The translations under genes and the position numbers were made by a program. The notes under the pieces were generated by a model. It had not been told where the DNA came from. It saw only the letters and a program-made list of their open reading frames with translations, and did not search any database. 40,641 nt of DNA from Achromobacter denitrificans NBRC 15125 (GTDB lineage Bacteria; Pseudomonadota; Gammaproteobacteria; Burkholderiales; Burkholderiaceae_B), in contig NZ_BCTQ01000046.1 of the NCBI RefSeq assembly GCF_001571365.1, positions 1 through 40,641 on the forward strand. Direction: 5' to 3'. Shown piece after piece: positions 25,317-32,560 of the stretch (position 1 is the first letter of the stretch; every line of letters starts with the position of its first letter).

Positions 25317-26849
25317 TCATTCCAGGTCGGGATGGCGGTCCGCGAGGCGTTGGCGGCGTTCCCGCAGCGCCTCCAGTTTTTCCTCCAGTTCGGCGATCTC
25401 CGCTTCGACGTCCAGCACGCTCTGTTCGATGTGCTCGTGGGCCTGTTGCAGCAGGGCGCGAGCTTCGTGGCGGCTCGATGCGGTCGGGGTGTCGCCGCGC
25501 AGCGGACGGTTCGCGGTCTCGGGCAGGTAGAACGAGGTGAAGATGCCGATCAGGGACGCGGCCATCAGGTAGTAGGCGGGCATCATCAGGTTGCCGGTTT
25601 CCTCCACCAGCCATGCGGCCACGGTGGGCGTGAGGCCGGCGGCGATGATGGCCACGTTGAAGGAACTGGCCAGCGCGCTGTACCGGATGCGCGTCGGAAA
25701 TAGCGCGGGCAGCGTGGACGCCATGACGCCGGTGAGGCAGTTGAGGAACACGGCGATGAACAGCAGGCCCAGGAAAATCAGGCCGGTGTTGTCGCTGCCG
25801 ACGAACATGAAGGCGGGCACCGCGATCAGCAGCAGGCCGACGCTGCCGACTCGCAGGAACGGCTTGCGCCCGATCTTGTCGCTGAAGAAGCCGACCACGG
25901 GCTGCACGAACAGCATGCCGATCATGACGACTACGATGATGAGCACGCCGTGCTCCTCGGAGTAGCCCAGGCTGCTCGACAGGTAGGTGGGCATGTAGGT
26001 CAGCAGCATGTAGTAGGTGATGTTGGTCACCAGCACCATGCCGATGCAGACGAGCAGCGCTTTGCGGTACTTGGAGAAAATCTCGCGGAAGGACACGGCG
26101 GGCCGTTCCTGGACGGCATCGCGGTCTTCCTGTTCCATCTTCTCCAGCTGCTGCGTGAACGCGGGGGTTTCTTCGGCGGCATGGCGCAGGTACAGGCCCA
26201 GCAGCCCCAGCGGGCCGGCCACGAAGAACGGCGCCCGCCAGCCCCACTCCAGGAAGGTGCGTTCGCCGAGCGTGGCCTGCAGCAGCACGACCAGGCCCGC
26301 GCCGAGCACGAAGCCGGCGATGGAGCCGAAATCCAGCCAGCTGCCGAGGAAGCCGCGGCGGCGGTCGGGCGCGTACTCGGCGACGAAGACCGCGGCCCCG
26401 GTGTATTCGCCGCCGACCGAGAAGCCCTGGGCGAGCTTGCACAGCAACAGCAGGACCGGCGCCCACAGGCCGATGGATTCGTAGGAGGGAATCAGCCCGA
26501 TGCAGAAGGTGCTGATGGCCATGATGATGATGGTCAGGGACAGCACCTTTTGTCGCCCGAAGCGGTCGCCCATCACGCCGAAGAATACGCCGCCCAGCGG
26601 CCGCACGAGGAACGGCACCGAGAAGGTGCCGAGCGCGGCGATGGTCTGCACGGCGGGCGAGGCGTCGGGGAAGAACACCTTGCCCAGCGCGAAGGCGACG
26701 AAGCCGTAGACGCCGAAGTCGAACCACTCCATCGCATTGCCGAGCGCGGCGGCCGTGACCGCCTTCTTGAGCTTGGTGTTGTCGATGACGGTGATGTCGC
26801 CGATTTCCAAGGGCCGGACCTGCTGCGACGCCGGGGATATCTCTGCCAT
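25317..26849 (-). CDS. proP: Proline/betaine:H+ symporter ProP
   Basis: A protein of 510 residues with 12 membrane segments of the MHS branch of the MFS (GNAMEWFDFGVYGFVA, GDRFGRQKVL, KLAQGFSVGGEYTGAAVFVAEYAP, GSWLDFGSIAGF). The cytosolic C-terminus (about 458-510) is a heptad-rich coiled coil, HIEQSVLDVEAEIAELEEK then LADRHPDLE. This closely matches the osmosensory coiled coil of E. coli ProP and separates it from shorter MHS transporters such as citrate or ketoglutarate carriers. It imports proline, glycine betaine and ectoine-like osmolytes when osmolality rises. The start MAEISPASQ fits the family. The gene stands alone, convergent to the autotransporter and divergent from terC. Confidence 0.88.
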   Translation of the reverse strand: MAEISPASQQVRPLEIGDITVIDNTKLKKAVTAAALGNAMEWFDFGVYGFVAFALGKVFFPDASPAVQTIAALGTFSVPFLVRPLGGVFFGVMGDRFGRQKVLSLTIIIMAISTFCIGLIPSYESIGLWAPVLLLLCKLAQGFSVGGEYTGAAVFVAEYAPDRRRGFLGSWLDFGSIAGFVLGAGLVVLLQATLGERTFLEWGWRAPFFVAGPLGLLGLYLRHAAEETPAFTQQLEKMEQEDRDAVQERPAVSFREIFSKYRKALLVCIGMVLVTNITYYMLLTYMPTYLSSSLGYSEEHGVLIIVVVMIGMLFVQPVVGFFSDKIGRKPFLRVGSVGLLLIAVPAFMFVGSDNTGLIFLGLLFIAVFLNCLTGVMASTLPALFPTRIRYSALASSFNVAIIAAGLTPTVAAWLVEETGNLMMPAYYLMAASLIGIFTSFYLPETANRPLRGDTPTASSRHEARALLQQAHEHIEQSVLDVEAEIAELEEKLEALRERRQRLADRHPDLE

Positions 26850-27096
26850 GAGTCAGCCTCCCGTTGTTTGCCAGGCGTGGGGCCGCGCCTGGCGCTCCTC
26901 AAGCGAAAATTCTACCCCTGCCCGCGCCGTTCCGGCCCCCGGCGGCATCGTCTCGTCACGTTCGGAAAAGCCTGACTATCAATTCGTCATATGCGAATTG
27001 TTCGGAAAATCCCGCTGCTCTAGACTGGATTCGTGCAATTGCCGCGCGCCGCGGGCCGCCGTTTTCGCGGCGCCCGGGCGATGGCGGGAGGCGTAG
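26850..27096. promoter_or_regulatory. proP / terC divergent control region
   Basis: CAATTCG (26980-26986) and CGAATTG (26994-27000) form a 21-bp palindrome around TCATATG. It is flanked by a direct repeat GTTCGGAAAANCC at 26960-26972 and 27000-27012, 40 bp apart. A possible terC promoter is TTGTTC (26998-27003), 17-bp spacer, TAGACT (27021-27026), so the right repeat and palindrome edge cover the -35. The leader has a GC hairpin (GGG-C-CGCCG with CGGCG-CCC, 27053-27075) before the GGGAGG ribosome site. No yybP-ykoY-like manganese riboswitch is evident. Confidence 0.5.
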
Positions 27097-28107
27097 ATGA
27101 GCCAGGTCGAGACCTTTGCCACCCTGCCGATGTGGGTGGGCTTCGTCGGGTTCGTGCTGGTCGTGCTGGCAGTGGACCTGTACGTGCTGGGCGGCAGGCA
27201 TGCGCACCGCGTCTCGTCGCGGGAAGCGCTTTGCTGGGTCCTTGCCTGGATGACGCTCGCCGCGCTGTTCGGCGGCCTCATGTGGTGGTACCTGGACGCC
27301 ACGCTCGGCCGCGCCGTGGCGCATCGCAAGACGCTGGAGTTCTTCACCGGCTACCTGATCGAACTGTCCCTGTCCGTGGACAACATGTTCGTGTTCTCGC
27401 TGATATTCGGGTACTTCGCGGTGCCGCTGGAACTGCAACGCCGCGTGCTGCTGTACGGCGTGCTCGGGGCCATCGTAATGCGCGTGTCCATGATCCTCGC
27501 CGGCGTGTGGCTGCTGGCGCAATTCTCGTGGCTGTTCTATGTGTTCGGGGCGCTGCTGGTCGTGACCGGGGCCAGGATGCTGGCCCACGCGGACCATGCG
27601 CCGGACATCGCGCGCAACCCGCTGGTGCGCCTGCTGCGCGCCTCCATGCGGATCACCAAGGACTATCATGGAGAGTCGTTCTTCGTGTACGTGAACGGCT
27701 TGCGGTACGCCACGCCGATGTTCGTGGTGCTGCTGATGGTGGAGGCGAGCGACGCGGTGTTCGCCGTCGACAGCATCCCCGCGATCTTCGCCGTCACTAC
27801 CGATCCCTTCCTGGTGTTTACGTCCAATATCTTCGCCATCATGGGCCTGCGGGCGATGTACTTCCTGCTGGCCGACATGCGCGAACGCTTCTTCTATCTC
27901 AAGCATGGGCTGTCCGTCGTGCTCATCGTCATCGGCGCCAAGATGCTGGCCGCGCCGTGGGTCCACGTGCCCGTGCAGTGGTCGCTTGGGGCAGTTGGCC
28001 TTATCCTGTTGGCGTCCGTGGGCGCCAGCCTGATCCTGCCCGGACGGACGGCGGCACGCGCCGCGCGTCCCAAGGCCAAAGCGTCAAAAACCGGAGATCC
28101 GCCATGA
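27097..28107 (+). CDS. TerC-family membrane protein (Alx-like)
   Basis: A protein of 336 residues with about nine membrane segments. The diagnostic TerC motifs are ELSLSVDNMFVFSLIFGYF and LLMVEASDAVFAVDSIPAIFAV, each carrying acidic residues within the membrane thought to bind Mn2+ or Ca2+. The family includes E. coli Alx and Bacillus MeeF/MeeY, which export manganese or metallate exoenzymes. Size and order match Alx. It is coupled by ATGA to a universal stress protein, suggesting a stress-induced metal homeostasis unit. An unusual palindrome and direct repeats precede its promoter. Confidence 0.92.
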   Translation: MSQVETFATLPMWVGFVGFVLVVLAVDLYVLGGRHAHRVSSREALCWVLAWMTLAALFGGLMWWYLDATLGRAVAHRKTLEFFTGYLIELSLSVDNMFVFSLIFGYFAVPLELQRRVLLYGVLGAIVMRVSMILAGVWLLAQFSWLFYVFGALLVVTGARMLAHADHAPDIARNPLVRLLRASMRITKDYHGESFFVYVNGLRYATPMFVVLLMVEASDAVFAVDSIPAIFAVTTDPFLVFTSNIFAIMGLRAMYFLLADMRERFFYLKHGLSVVLIVIGAKMLAAPWVHVPVQWSLGAVGLILLASVGASLILPGRTAARAARPKAKASKTGDPP

Positions 28108-28523
28108 ACACGATCATTCTTGCCACCGATGGGTCGAGCTACAGCGATGCCGCAGCGCGCTACTTGGTCGGGAGCCCCCTGCTCAACCGGGATTTCATCG
28201 TGCACGTGGTGCACTGCGAACCCGACGTGACGGGCGACGTGCAGGCCTTCATCGGCAAGGCGGACATCGACGCCTGGCATCACGAAGAAAGCGGCAAGGC
28301 GATGAAGTCGGTGGTCGACATCCTGACCGCCGGCAATGTGGCGTTCGAATGCCACGAACTGACGGGCCACGCCGCCGAGAAGATCGTCGAGTACGCGGCC
28401 AAGTCGGGTGCCGCCGCGATCGTGATGGGCTCGCATCACCGGGGGCAGTTCCTCGACGCCGTGCTGAGGTCGGTCTGCGGCCGGATCGTCGCCACCGCGC
28501 CGTGCCCGGTCCTGCTGATCTAG
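28104..28523 (+). CDS. Universal stress protein (UspA family)
   Basis: A protein of 139 residues, a single Usp domain: TIILATDGSSYSDAAARYL at the start and AAIVMGSHHRGQFLDAVLR, then CPVLLI, at the end. ATP-binding Usps carry G-2x-G-9x-G-S/T; here the second glycine is His and the third is Arg (GSHHRG...LRS), so this is probably a non-ATP-binding, UspA-like protein. It starts inside the terC stop (ATGA) and is likely co-translated. It would act in the cytoplasm during stress or stationary phase; its partner is unknown. Confidence 0.92.
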   Translation: MNTIILATDGSSYSDAAARYLVGSPLLNRDFIVHVVHCEPDVTGDVQAFIGKADIDAWHHEESGKAMKSVVDILTAGNVAFECHELTGHAAEKIVEYAAKSGAAAIVMGSHHRGQFLDAVLRSVCGRIVATAPCPVLLI

Positions 28524-28543
28524 CGACGCCCGGCGGGCGCTAG
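28520..28543. terminator. Palindrome spanning both stop codons, usp / J-domain gene
   Basis: CTAG (28520-28523) and CTAG (28540-28543) enclose CGCCC-GGC-GGGCG (28527-28539). The outer CTAG copies contain the stop codons of the two convergent genes, which are only 16 bp apart. There is no T-run. Confidence 0.45.
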
Positions 28544-29592
28544 CAGGTCAGCTTGAGCTGGTAGCGCCCGCCGTCGTCGCGTTCCAGGCGCACGCGGTCG
28601 AAGCGCAGCGTCCGCCCGTCCAGCGTGTAGGTCGCGTCGGTGTCGTCATCGTCGCGTCCGCGCCAGACGATCTTCCGGTCCAGCGTTTCGGCGTAGTAGT
28701 AGAAGATCGCGTTCGACGACGCGATCTGCCCCAGGTCGCCGCGCAGGGCGGTCGAACTCAGGGAGTCCACGTCCCACCACCCCTCGGTGCGCCAGGTGCC
28801 GCCGTCGGGCAGGTAGTGCACGGCGAACCGAAGGGTCTTGCCGCAAGCATTCTCGATCGTCAGGACGGCGGGCTTGGGCGGCGCCGGCTTGGTGTCGTCG
28901 CGCCGGGCCGCCTGCACCTGGCTTTGCTGGGCGTTCAGGCCCAGGCCGTAGTAGGCGACCGCGCCGCCCACCAGCAGCACGGCCGCCACGCCGGTCACGA
29001 CCTGCCGGACGGTCTTCTGGCGCATGTGCTCGGTATAGCGCTGCTCCAGGACGCGGGTGTCGTTCTGGCGCAGCAGGCTCGCCCGGTATTTGTCGCGGGC
29101 GGAGTTGGTGATGGCGGAGGCGCCGGCCAGCATGATGAGCAGCGCGATGTAGCGGTATTCCTTGACGAACTTATCCAGCGCGGGCACGAAGCCCGTCACC
29201 GCGCCCAGCAGCAGCAGGCATCCGACGAAAGCGAGCGGCCAGACCCAGAAATTCCGGCCCTTGGCGATTTCGGCGGCATAGTAGTCGCGCAGCGTGTCAG
29301 GAGAATCGGCGCCCGGAGGGGGAGCGCCCGCGGAGCCTCCGCCGCTGGCGGGGCGCGCCGCGCGCTGCTGGGTGATCCACGCGTCATGTTCCTGGCGCCG
29401 CTGCGGATCCGACAGCACCGCGTAGGCTTCGTTCAGGCGCTCCATGACGCGCCTGGCCTCCTCGGCCTTGTCGGGATTCTTGTCAGGATGCCATTTCTGC
29501 GACAGATAGCGGTACGCGCCGCGGATGACCTCCGCGCTGGCGTTCTCCGAGACCTGCAGCGTGTCGTAATGGGTAGGAGGATTGCCTGCCAT
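28540..29592 (-). CDS. Membrane-anchored J-domain protein with C-terminal DUF1036-like domain
   Basis: A protein of 350 residues from ATG 29592 (29607 is an alternative; neither has a good ribosome site). The N-terminal J domain is at about 8-70, with HPD at 35-37 (KWHPDKNPDK) and LNEAYAVLSDPQRR. Two hydrophobic segments follow (about 114-136 and 147-164), then a third at about 196-215. The last 105 residues (LTIENACGKTLRFAVHYL, GTWRTEGWWDV, FYYYAET) resemble the DUF1036 pattern of a WW-containing beta domain. The HPD should recruit DnaK, and the C-terminal domain is probably periplasmic or membrane-apposed. It has no zinc-finger region, so it is not DnaJ itself. The client is unknown. Confidence 0.82.
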   Translation of the reverse strand: MAGNPPTHYDTLQVSENASAEVIRGAYRYLSQKWHPDKNPDKAEEARRVMERLNEAYAVLSDPQRRQEHDAWITQQRAARPASGGGSAGAPPPGADSPDTLRDYYAAEIAKGRNFWVWPLAFVGCLLLLGAVTGFVPALDKFVKEYRYIALLIMLAGASAITNSARDKYRASLLRQNDTRVLEQRYTEHMRQKTVRQVVTGVAAVLLVGGAVAYYGLGLNAQQSQVQAARRDDTKPAPPKPAVLTIENACGKTLRFAVHYLPDGGTWRTEGWWDVDSLSSTALRGDLGQIASSNAIFYYYAETLDRKIVWRGRDDDDTDATYTLDGRTLRFDRVRLERDDGGRYQLKLTC

Positions 29593-29761
29593 GGCCTTGG
29601 TCCGCATGACGAAGCCGGGGGCTGGCTTCGCGCAGGCCGAGCTTACCCGCCAAGGCTCGCGGCCGACATCCGCCAAATGGATGAGGGCAGCCGCTGTGGA
29701 TCGGCCCCGCGCCGCGCCGGGTGGTATCTTCTCTCCGTTTCCCGGCAATACGCTACGCCCC
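29593..29761. other. Divergent gap, J-domain gene / spermidine-synthase-like gene
   Basis: The 169-bp gap holds a perfect inverted repeat CGAAGCC-(7)-GGCTTCG at 29610-29630, just upstream of the J-domain gene start. No clear promoter or ribosome site is visible for either gene. Confidence 0.3.
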
Positions 29762-30538
29762 ATGTCAGACCCTCGCATTCCCGCCGATCCCCCGTTGTCC
29801 GAGGCGCCCGCGGGCCGCCCCAGGCCCTTCGTCCGGGATTACGGCACGAAACGGACCCTGCATTTCACCGATAAGGAAATCCAGAGCAGCATGTCCCTGC
29901 TCAATCCCGATGCGCTCGACCTGGAATACACGCGGATGATGATGGGCTTCGTGCTGTTCAACCCGCAACCCGACCGCATCCTGATGGTCGGCCTGGGCGG
30001 GGGCTCGTTGCCGAAGTTCTGCCACCGCCACCTCGTCCGCACCGAGATCGAGGTGATCGAGATCGATCCCGACGTCATCGCCCTGCGCGACGCCTTCATG
30101 GTGCCGCCCGACGGCGACCGCTTCCGGGTGATCCAGGCCGACGCTGCCGAATACCTGCGCGCCGCCGAGGACCACGCCGACGTGATCTTCCTGGATGGAT
30201 TCGGCGTGGGGGGCATTCCCGATGCGCTGTGTTCGGCGGCTTTCTACGCCGATTGCTTCCGCGCCTTGCGCGAGAACGGCATCCTCGTGATCAATTTCCA
30301 CGTGAACCACCCGGACCACCATGAATACATGGATCGGGTGCGGGAGGCCTTTGGTCCGTCCCTTTTTGAAGTGGTGGACGACGACATGACCAACAGCATC
30401 GTGTTCGCCTGCAAGGGCGACCTGCTGGACGATCCGGGCACCGCGACGCTCACCCGGCCGGCCGCCATCTCCAAGGATGCCTGGCGCCAGTTGATGCCGA
30501 CCCTGCGCGTCATCGACGCGACCCTGGAACTCCGGTAG
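29762..30538 (+). CDS. Spermidine-synthase-like SAM-fold protein
   Basis: A protein of 258 residues. The Rossmann core matches the SpeE superfamily: MVGLGGGSLPKFCH (75-88), acidic EIDPDV (100-105), QADAAEYL (125-132) and FLDGFGVGGIPDAL (143-156), where Asp127 and Asp145 correspond to the SpeE residues that hold decarboxylated SAM and putrescine. It lacks most of the SpeE N-terminal beta-hairpin domain, which suggests a stand-alone or divergent aminopropyltransferase or methyltransferase. ATG 29762 is chosen because the homologous core begins soon after; longer frames start in the neighbour. No speD is present. The substrate is not certain. Confidence 0.82.
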   Translation: MSDPRIPADPPLSEAPAGRPRPFVRDYGTKRTLHFTDKEIQSSMSLLNPDALDLEYTRMMMGFVLFNPQPDRILMVGLGGGSLPKFCHRHLVRTEIEVIEIDPDVIALRDAFMVPPDGDRFRVIQADAAEYLRAAEDHADVIFLDGFGVGGIPDALCSAAFYADCFRALRENGILVINFHVNHPDHHEYMDRVREAFGPSLFEVVDDDMTNSIVFACKGDLLDDPGTATLTRPAAISKDAWRQLMPTLRVIDATLELR

Positions 30539-30632
30539 CGGAGGGGGCGCCGGGCGTCCGGCCTGGCGCAATCCAACGGAAAGACCGGACTCTTCCCAGT
30601 ATTTCAATTCGTTTCCATTCTATTCAGTTGTT

Positions 30633-30638
30633 TATAAT
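30633..30638 (+). promoter_or_regulatory. -10 of the lipoprotein operon
   Basis: A perfect TATAAT lies at 30633-30638 inside an AT-rich stretch (30600-30640), 68 nt before the first lipoprotein ATG. A convincing -35 at 17 bp is lacking (CGTTTC). The rest of the 168-bp gap shows no gene. Confidence 0.5.
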
Positions 30639-30706
30639 TCGGGCTCGACTAAACAGAGACGGACGCCGTCCCGCGCAACGACGAGGGGGGCCGGCTGGAG
30701 AGAGCG

Positions 30707-31387
30707 ATGATGTTGAAACGGGTTGCAGGAATCGGAGCGGCGGTCGTGTTGTCCGCCCTGGCGGCGGGGTGCGCCACGGAACGTTCGCAGGCCTTGGCCG
30801 TGCCGGCCGTGGCGGCGGCAAGCAAGCCCTACCAGGGCGTGCGCAGTCCCATTTCGGTAGGCAAGTTCGATAACCGCACGAATTACCTCCGCGGAGTGTT
30901 CTCCGACGGCGTGGACCGGCTCGGCGGCCAGGCCAAGACCATCGTCGTGAGCCACCTTCAGCGCAGCGGCCGCTTCCAGGTGATGGACCGCGACAACCTG
31001 TCCGAGATCGCCCAGGAAGCCGGCTTCAACAAAAAGGCCAGCCAAATCAAGGGCGCGCGCTACGTGGTGACCGGCGACGTAACGGCCTTCGGCCGCAAGG
31101 TCACGGGCGACCAGCAGCTTTTCGGCATCCTGGGCCGCAGCAAGGAACAGGTGGCCTACGCCAAGGTCGATCTGAACGTGGTCGACGTGGCGACCTCCGA
31201 AGTGGTCTATTCCACCTCCGGCGCGGGCGAGTACGCGCTGTCCAACCGTGAAGTCATCGGCTTCGGCGGCACCGCCGGCTACGACTCGACGCTCAACGGC
31301 AAGGTGCTGGACCTGGCCATCCGCGAAGCCGTCGACCGCCTGGTCGAGGGCATCGAGCAAGGCGCCTGGCAACCTGCCGTCCAATAA
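30707..31387 (+). CDS. CsgG/HfaB-family lipoprotein
   Basis: A protein of 226 residues. It is a lipoprotein with lipobox LAAGC, modified at Cys22. The body has the CsgG domain pattern: ISVGKFDNRTNY, VVSHLQRSGRFQVMDRDNL, GARYVVTGDVTAFGRK, AKVDLNVVDVATSEVVYST and a C-terminal AIREAVDRLVEGIE helix. CsgG forms the curli secretion pore, but no curli subunit gene is present. In Neisseria and others a CsgG-like protein is encoded together with DUF4810 and DUF799 lipoproteins, as here, pointing to an envelope complex of another kind. It is the first gene of a three-gene operon. Confidence 0.88.
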   Translation: MMLKRVAGIGAAVVLSALAAGCATERSQALAVPAVAAASKPYQGVRSPISVGKFDNRTNYLRGVFSDGVDRLGGQAKTIVVSHLQRSGRFQVMDRDNLSEIAQEAGFNKKASQIKGARYVVTGDVTAFGRKVTGDQQLFGILGRSKEQVAYAKVDLNVVDVATSEVVYSTSGAGEYALSNREVIGFGGTAGYDSTLNGKVLDLAIREAVDRLVEGIEQGAWQPAVQ

Positions 31388-31397
31388 GGGGAGCGTG

Positions 31398-31871
31398 ATG
31401 TCGAATTTTCCGATCCGGCGCGCGGCTCGCGGCCTGGCCATTGCGGCCGTCGCGGGCCTGCTGAGCGCCTGCGTGCAGCAGCCCAAGTCCATGTACAGCT
31501 GGGAGGCTTACCAGCCCACCGTCTACGCCTATCTGCAGGATGATGGCGCGGACCACGCGGTGCAGGCCCAGGCCCTGGAAAAGAACGCCGAAACCGCGCG
31601 GGCGTCCAGCGTGGAACTGCCGCCCGGATTCCGCGCGCATCTGGGCATGCTGTATTTGAAGATGGGCGACGGCAACAAGGCGCTGGAGCAACTGCAGGGC
31701 GAGAAGGTGGCCTTTCCCGAATCTTCGCCGTTCATGGATTTCCTGATGCGCAACGTGGGCAAGACGCCCGCGGAGCAACAGCAACCGCAAGCCGCCGCGT
31801 CCGACGCGCAAGCGCCCGCCTCCACCCCGGCGGCGCCGTCGGAAGCAACCCTATCGAAGAAAGGATCCTGA
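31398..31871 (+). CDS. DUF4810 lipoprotein
   Basis: A protein of 157 residues with a lipobox at LLSAC (Cys25). The mature part begins with KSMYSWEAYQPTVYAYL, a signature of DUF4810. A TPR-like helical stretch follows, ending LPPGFRAHLGMLYLKMGDGNKALEQL, and a Gln/Ala/Pro-rich tail. ATG 31398 is preceded by AGGGGAG at 31387-31393. It sits 10 nt after the CsgG-like gene and its stop overlaps the next start. In relatives the three proteins always travel together, so it is probably an accessory subunit. The biochemical function is unknown. Confidence 0.88.
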   Translation: MSNFPIRRAARGLAIAAVAGLLSACVQQPKSMYSWEAYQPTVYAYLQDDGADHAVQAQALEKNAETARASSVELPPGFRAHLGMLYLKMGDGNKALEQLQGEKVAFPESSPFMDFLMRNVGKTPAEQQQPQAAASDAQAPASTPAAPSEATLSKKGS

Positions 31872-32524
31872 TGATGTCCACGATACTTCGTATCGGCGTG
31901 CTGGCGATGGTCGCCCTGTTGGCCGGCTGCGCGGCTCCGCGCCAAAACGTCGATTACACGGCTTTCCGCGAAAGCAAGCCGGCTTCCATCCTGGTCTTGC
32001 CGCCCGTGAACACCTCGGTCGACGTGGCCGCCACCGCGGCCGTGCTGTCGCAGGCCACCCGCCCCTTGGCCGAGTCCGGCTACTACGTCGTGCCGGTGGG
32101 CGTGATGGAAGAGACCTTCAAGCAGAACGGCATGCAGTCGGCCGACGAGATCCGGGAGCTGCCGGCCGTCAAGCTGCGCGAGATCTTCGGGGCTGACGCC
32201 GCGCTCTACATGACCGTCAAGCAATACGGCTCTTCCTATGCCGTCGTGGCGAGTTCCATCACCGTGGAGATCGACGCCGAACTGATCGACCTGCGCAACG
32301 GCGCCAAGCTGTGGAGCGGCAGCCAGAAGGTGGTGCAGGGCAACAACAATAGCAGCGGCGGCCTGTTGGGCATGCTGGTCCAGGCGATGGTGGATCAGAT
32401 CGTCAACACGCTCTCCGACCGCAGCTATGGCGTGGCGGGCATGACGAACACCATGCTGCTCACCGCCGGCCAGCCCGGCGGCCTCCTGTACGGCCCCCGT
32501 TCGCCGCGCTACGACACGCAGTAG
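31871..32524 (+). CDS. DUF799 / GNA1162-type lipoprotein
   Basis: A protein of 217 residues with a lipobox at LLAGC (Cys20). It matches the GNA1162 family: PASILVLPPVNTSVDV, VLSQATRPLAESGYYVVPVGVMEETFKQNG, FGADAALYMTVKQYGSSY and AELIDLRNGAKLWSG. The Neisseria meningitidis homologue is a surface-exposed vaccine candidate with similarity to TolB-like domains. The start overlaps the DUF4810 stop by one base (TGATG); ATG 31874 is a second option. It likely forms an outer-membrane-associated complex with the two preceding lipoproteins. Confidence 0.9.
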   Translation: MMSTILRIGVLAMVALLAGCAAPRQNVDYTAFRESKPASILVLPPVNTSVDVAATAAVLSQATRPLAESGYYVVPVGVMEETFKQNGMQSADEIRELPAVKLREIFGADAALYMTVKQYGSSYAVVASSITVEIDAELIDLRNGAKLWSGSQKVVQGNNNSSGGLLGMLVQAMVDQIVNTLSDRSYGVAGMTNTMLLTAGQPGGLLYGPRSPRYDTQ

Positions 32525-32528
32525 CCAG

Positions 32529-32560
32529 GCGCTGAGCCGGCGGCCCCGCCGGCTCAGCGC
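32529..32560. terminator. Strong palindrome at the convergent lipoprotein / peptidase junction
   Basis: GCGCTGAGCCGGCG (32529-32542) pairs with CGCCGGCTCAGCGC (32547-32560) across a 4-nt loop. The right arm contains the last codons and stop of the leftward gene. No T-run follows on either strand; a bidirectional stop of transcription is likely but inferred. Confidence 0.6.

Noticed and set aside
27021..27096. Alx-type or yybP-ykoY manganese riboswitch before terC
   Set aside because: The leader is only about 70 nt and shows one GC hairpin, without the conserved loops of that riboswitch.
30707..31387. Curli secretion pore csgG
   Set aside because: No csgA, csgB, csgE or csgF nearby; the partners are DUF4810 and DUF799 lipoproteins.
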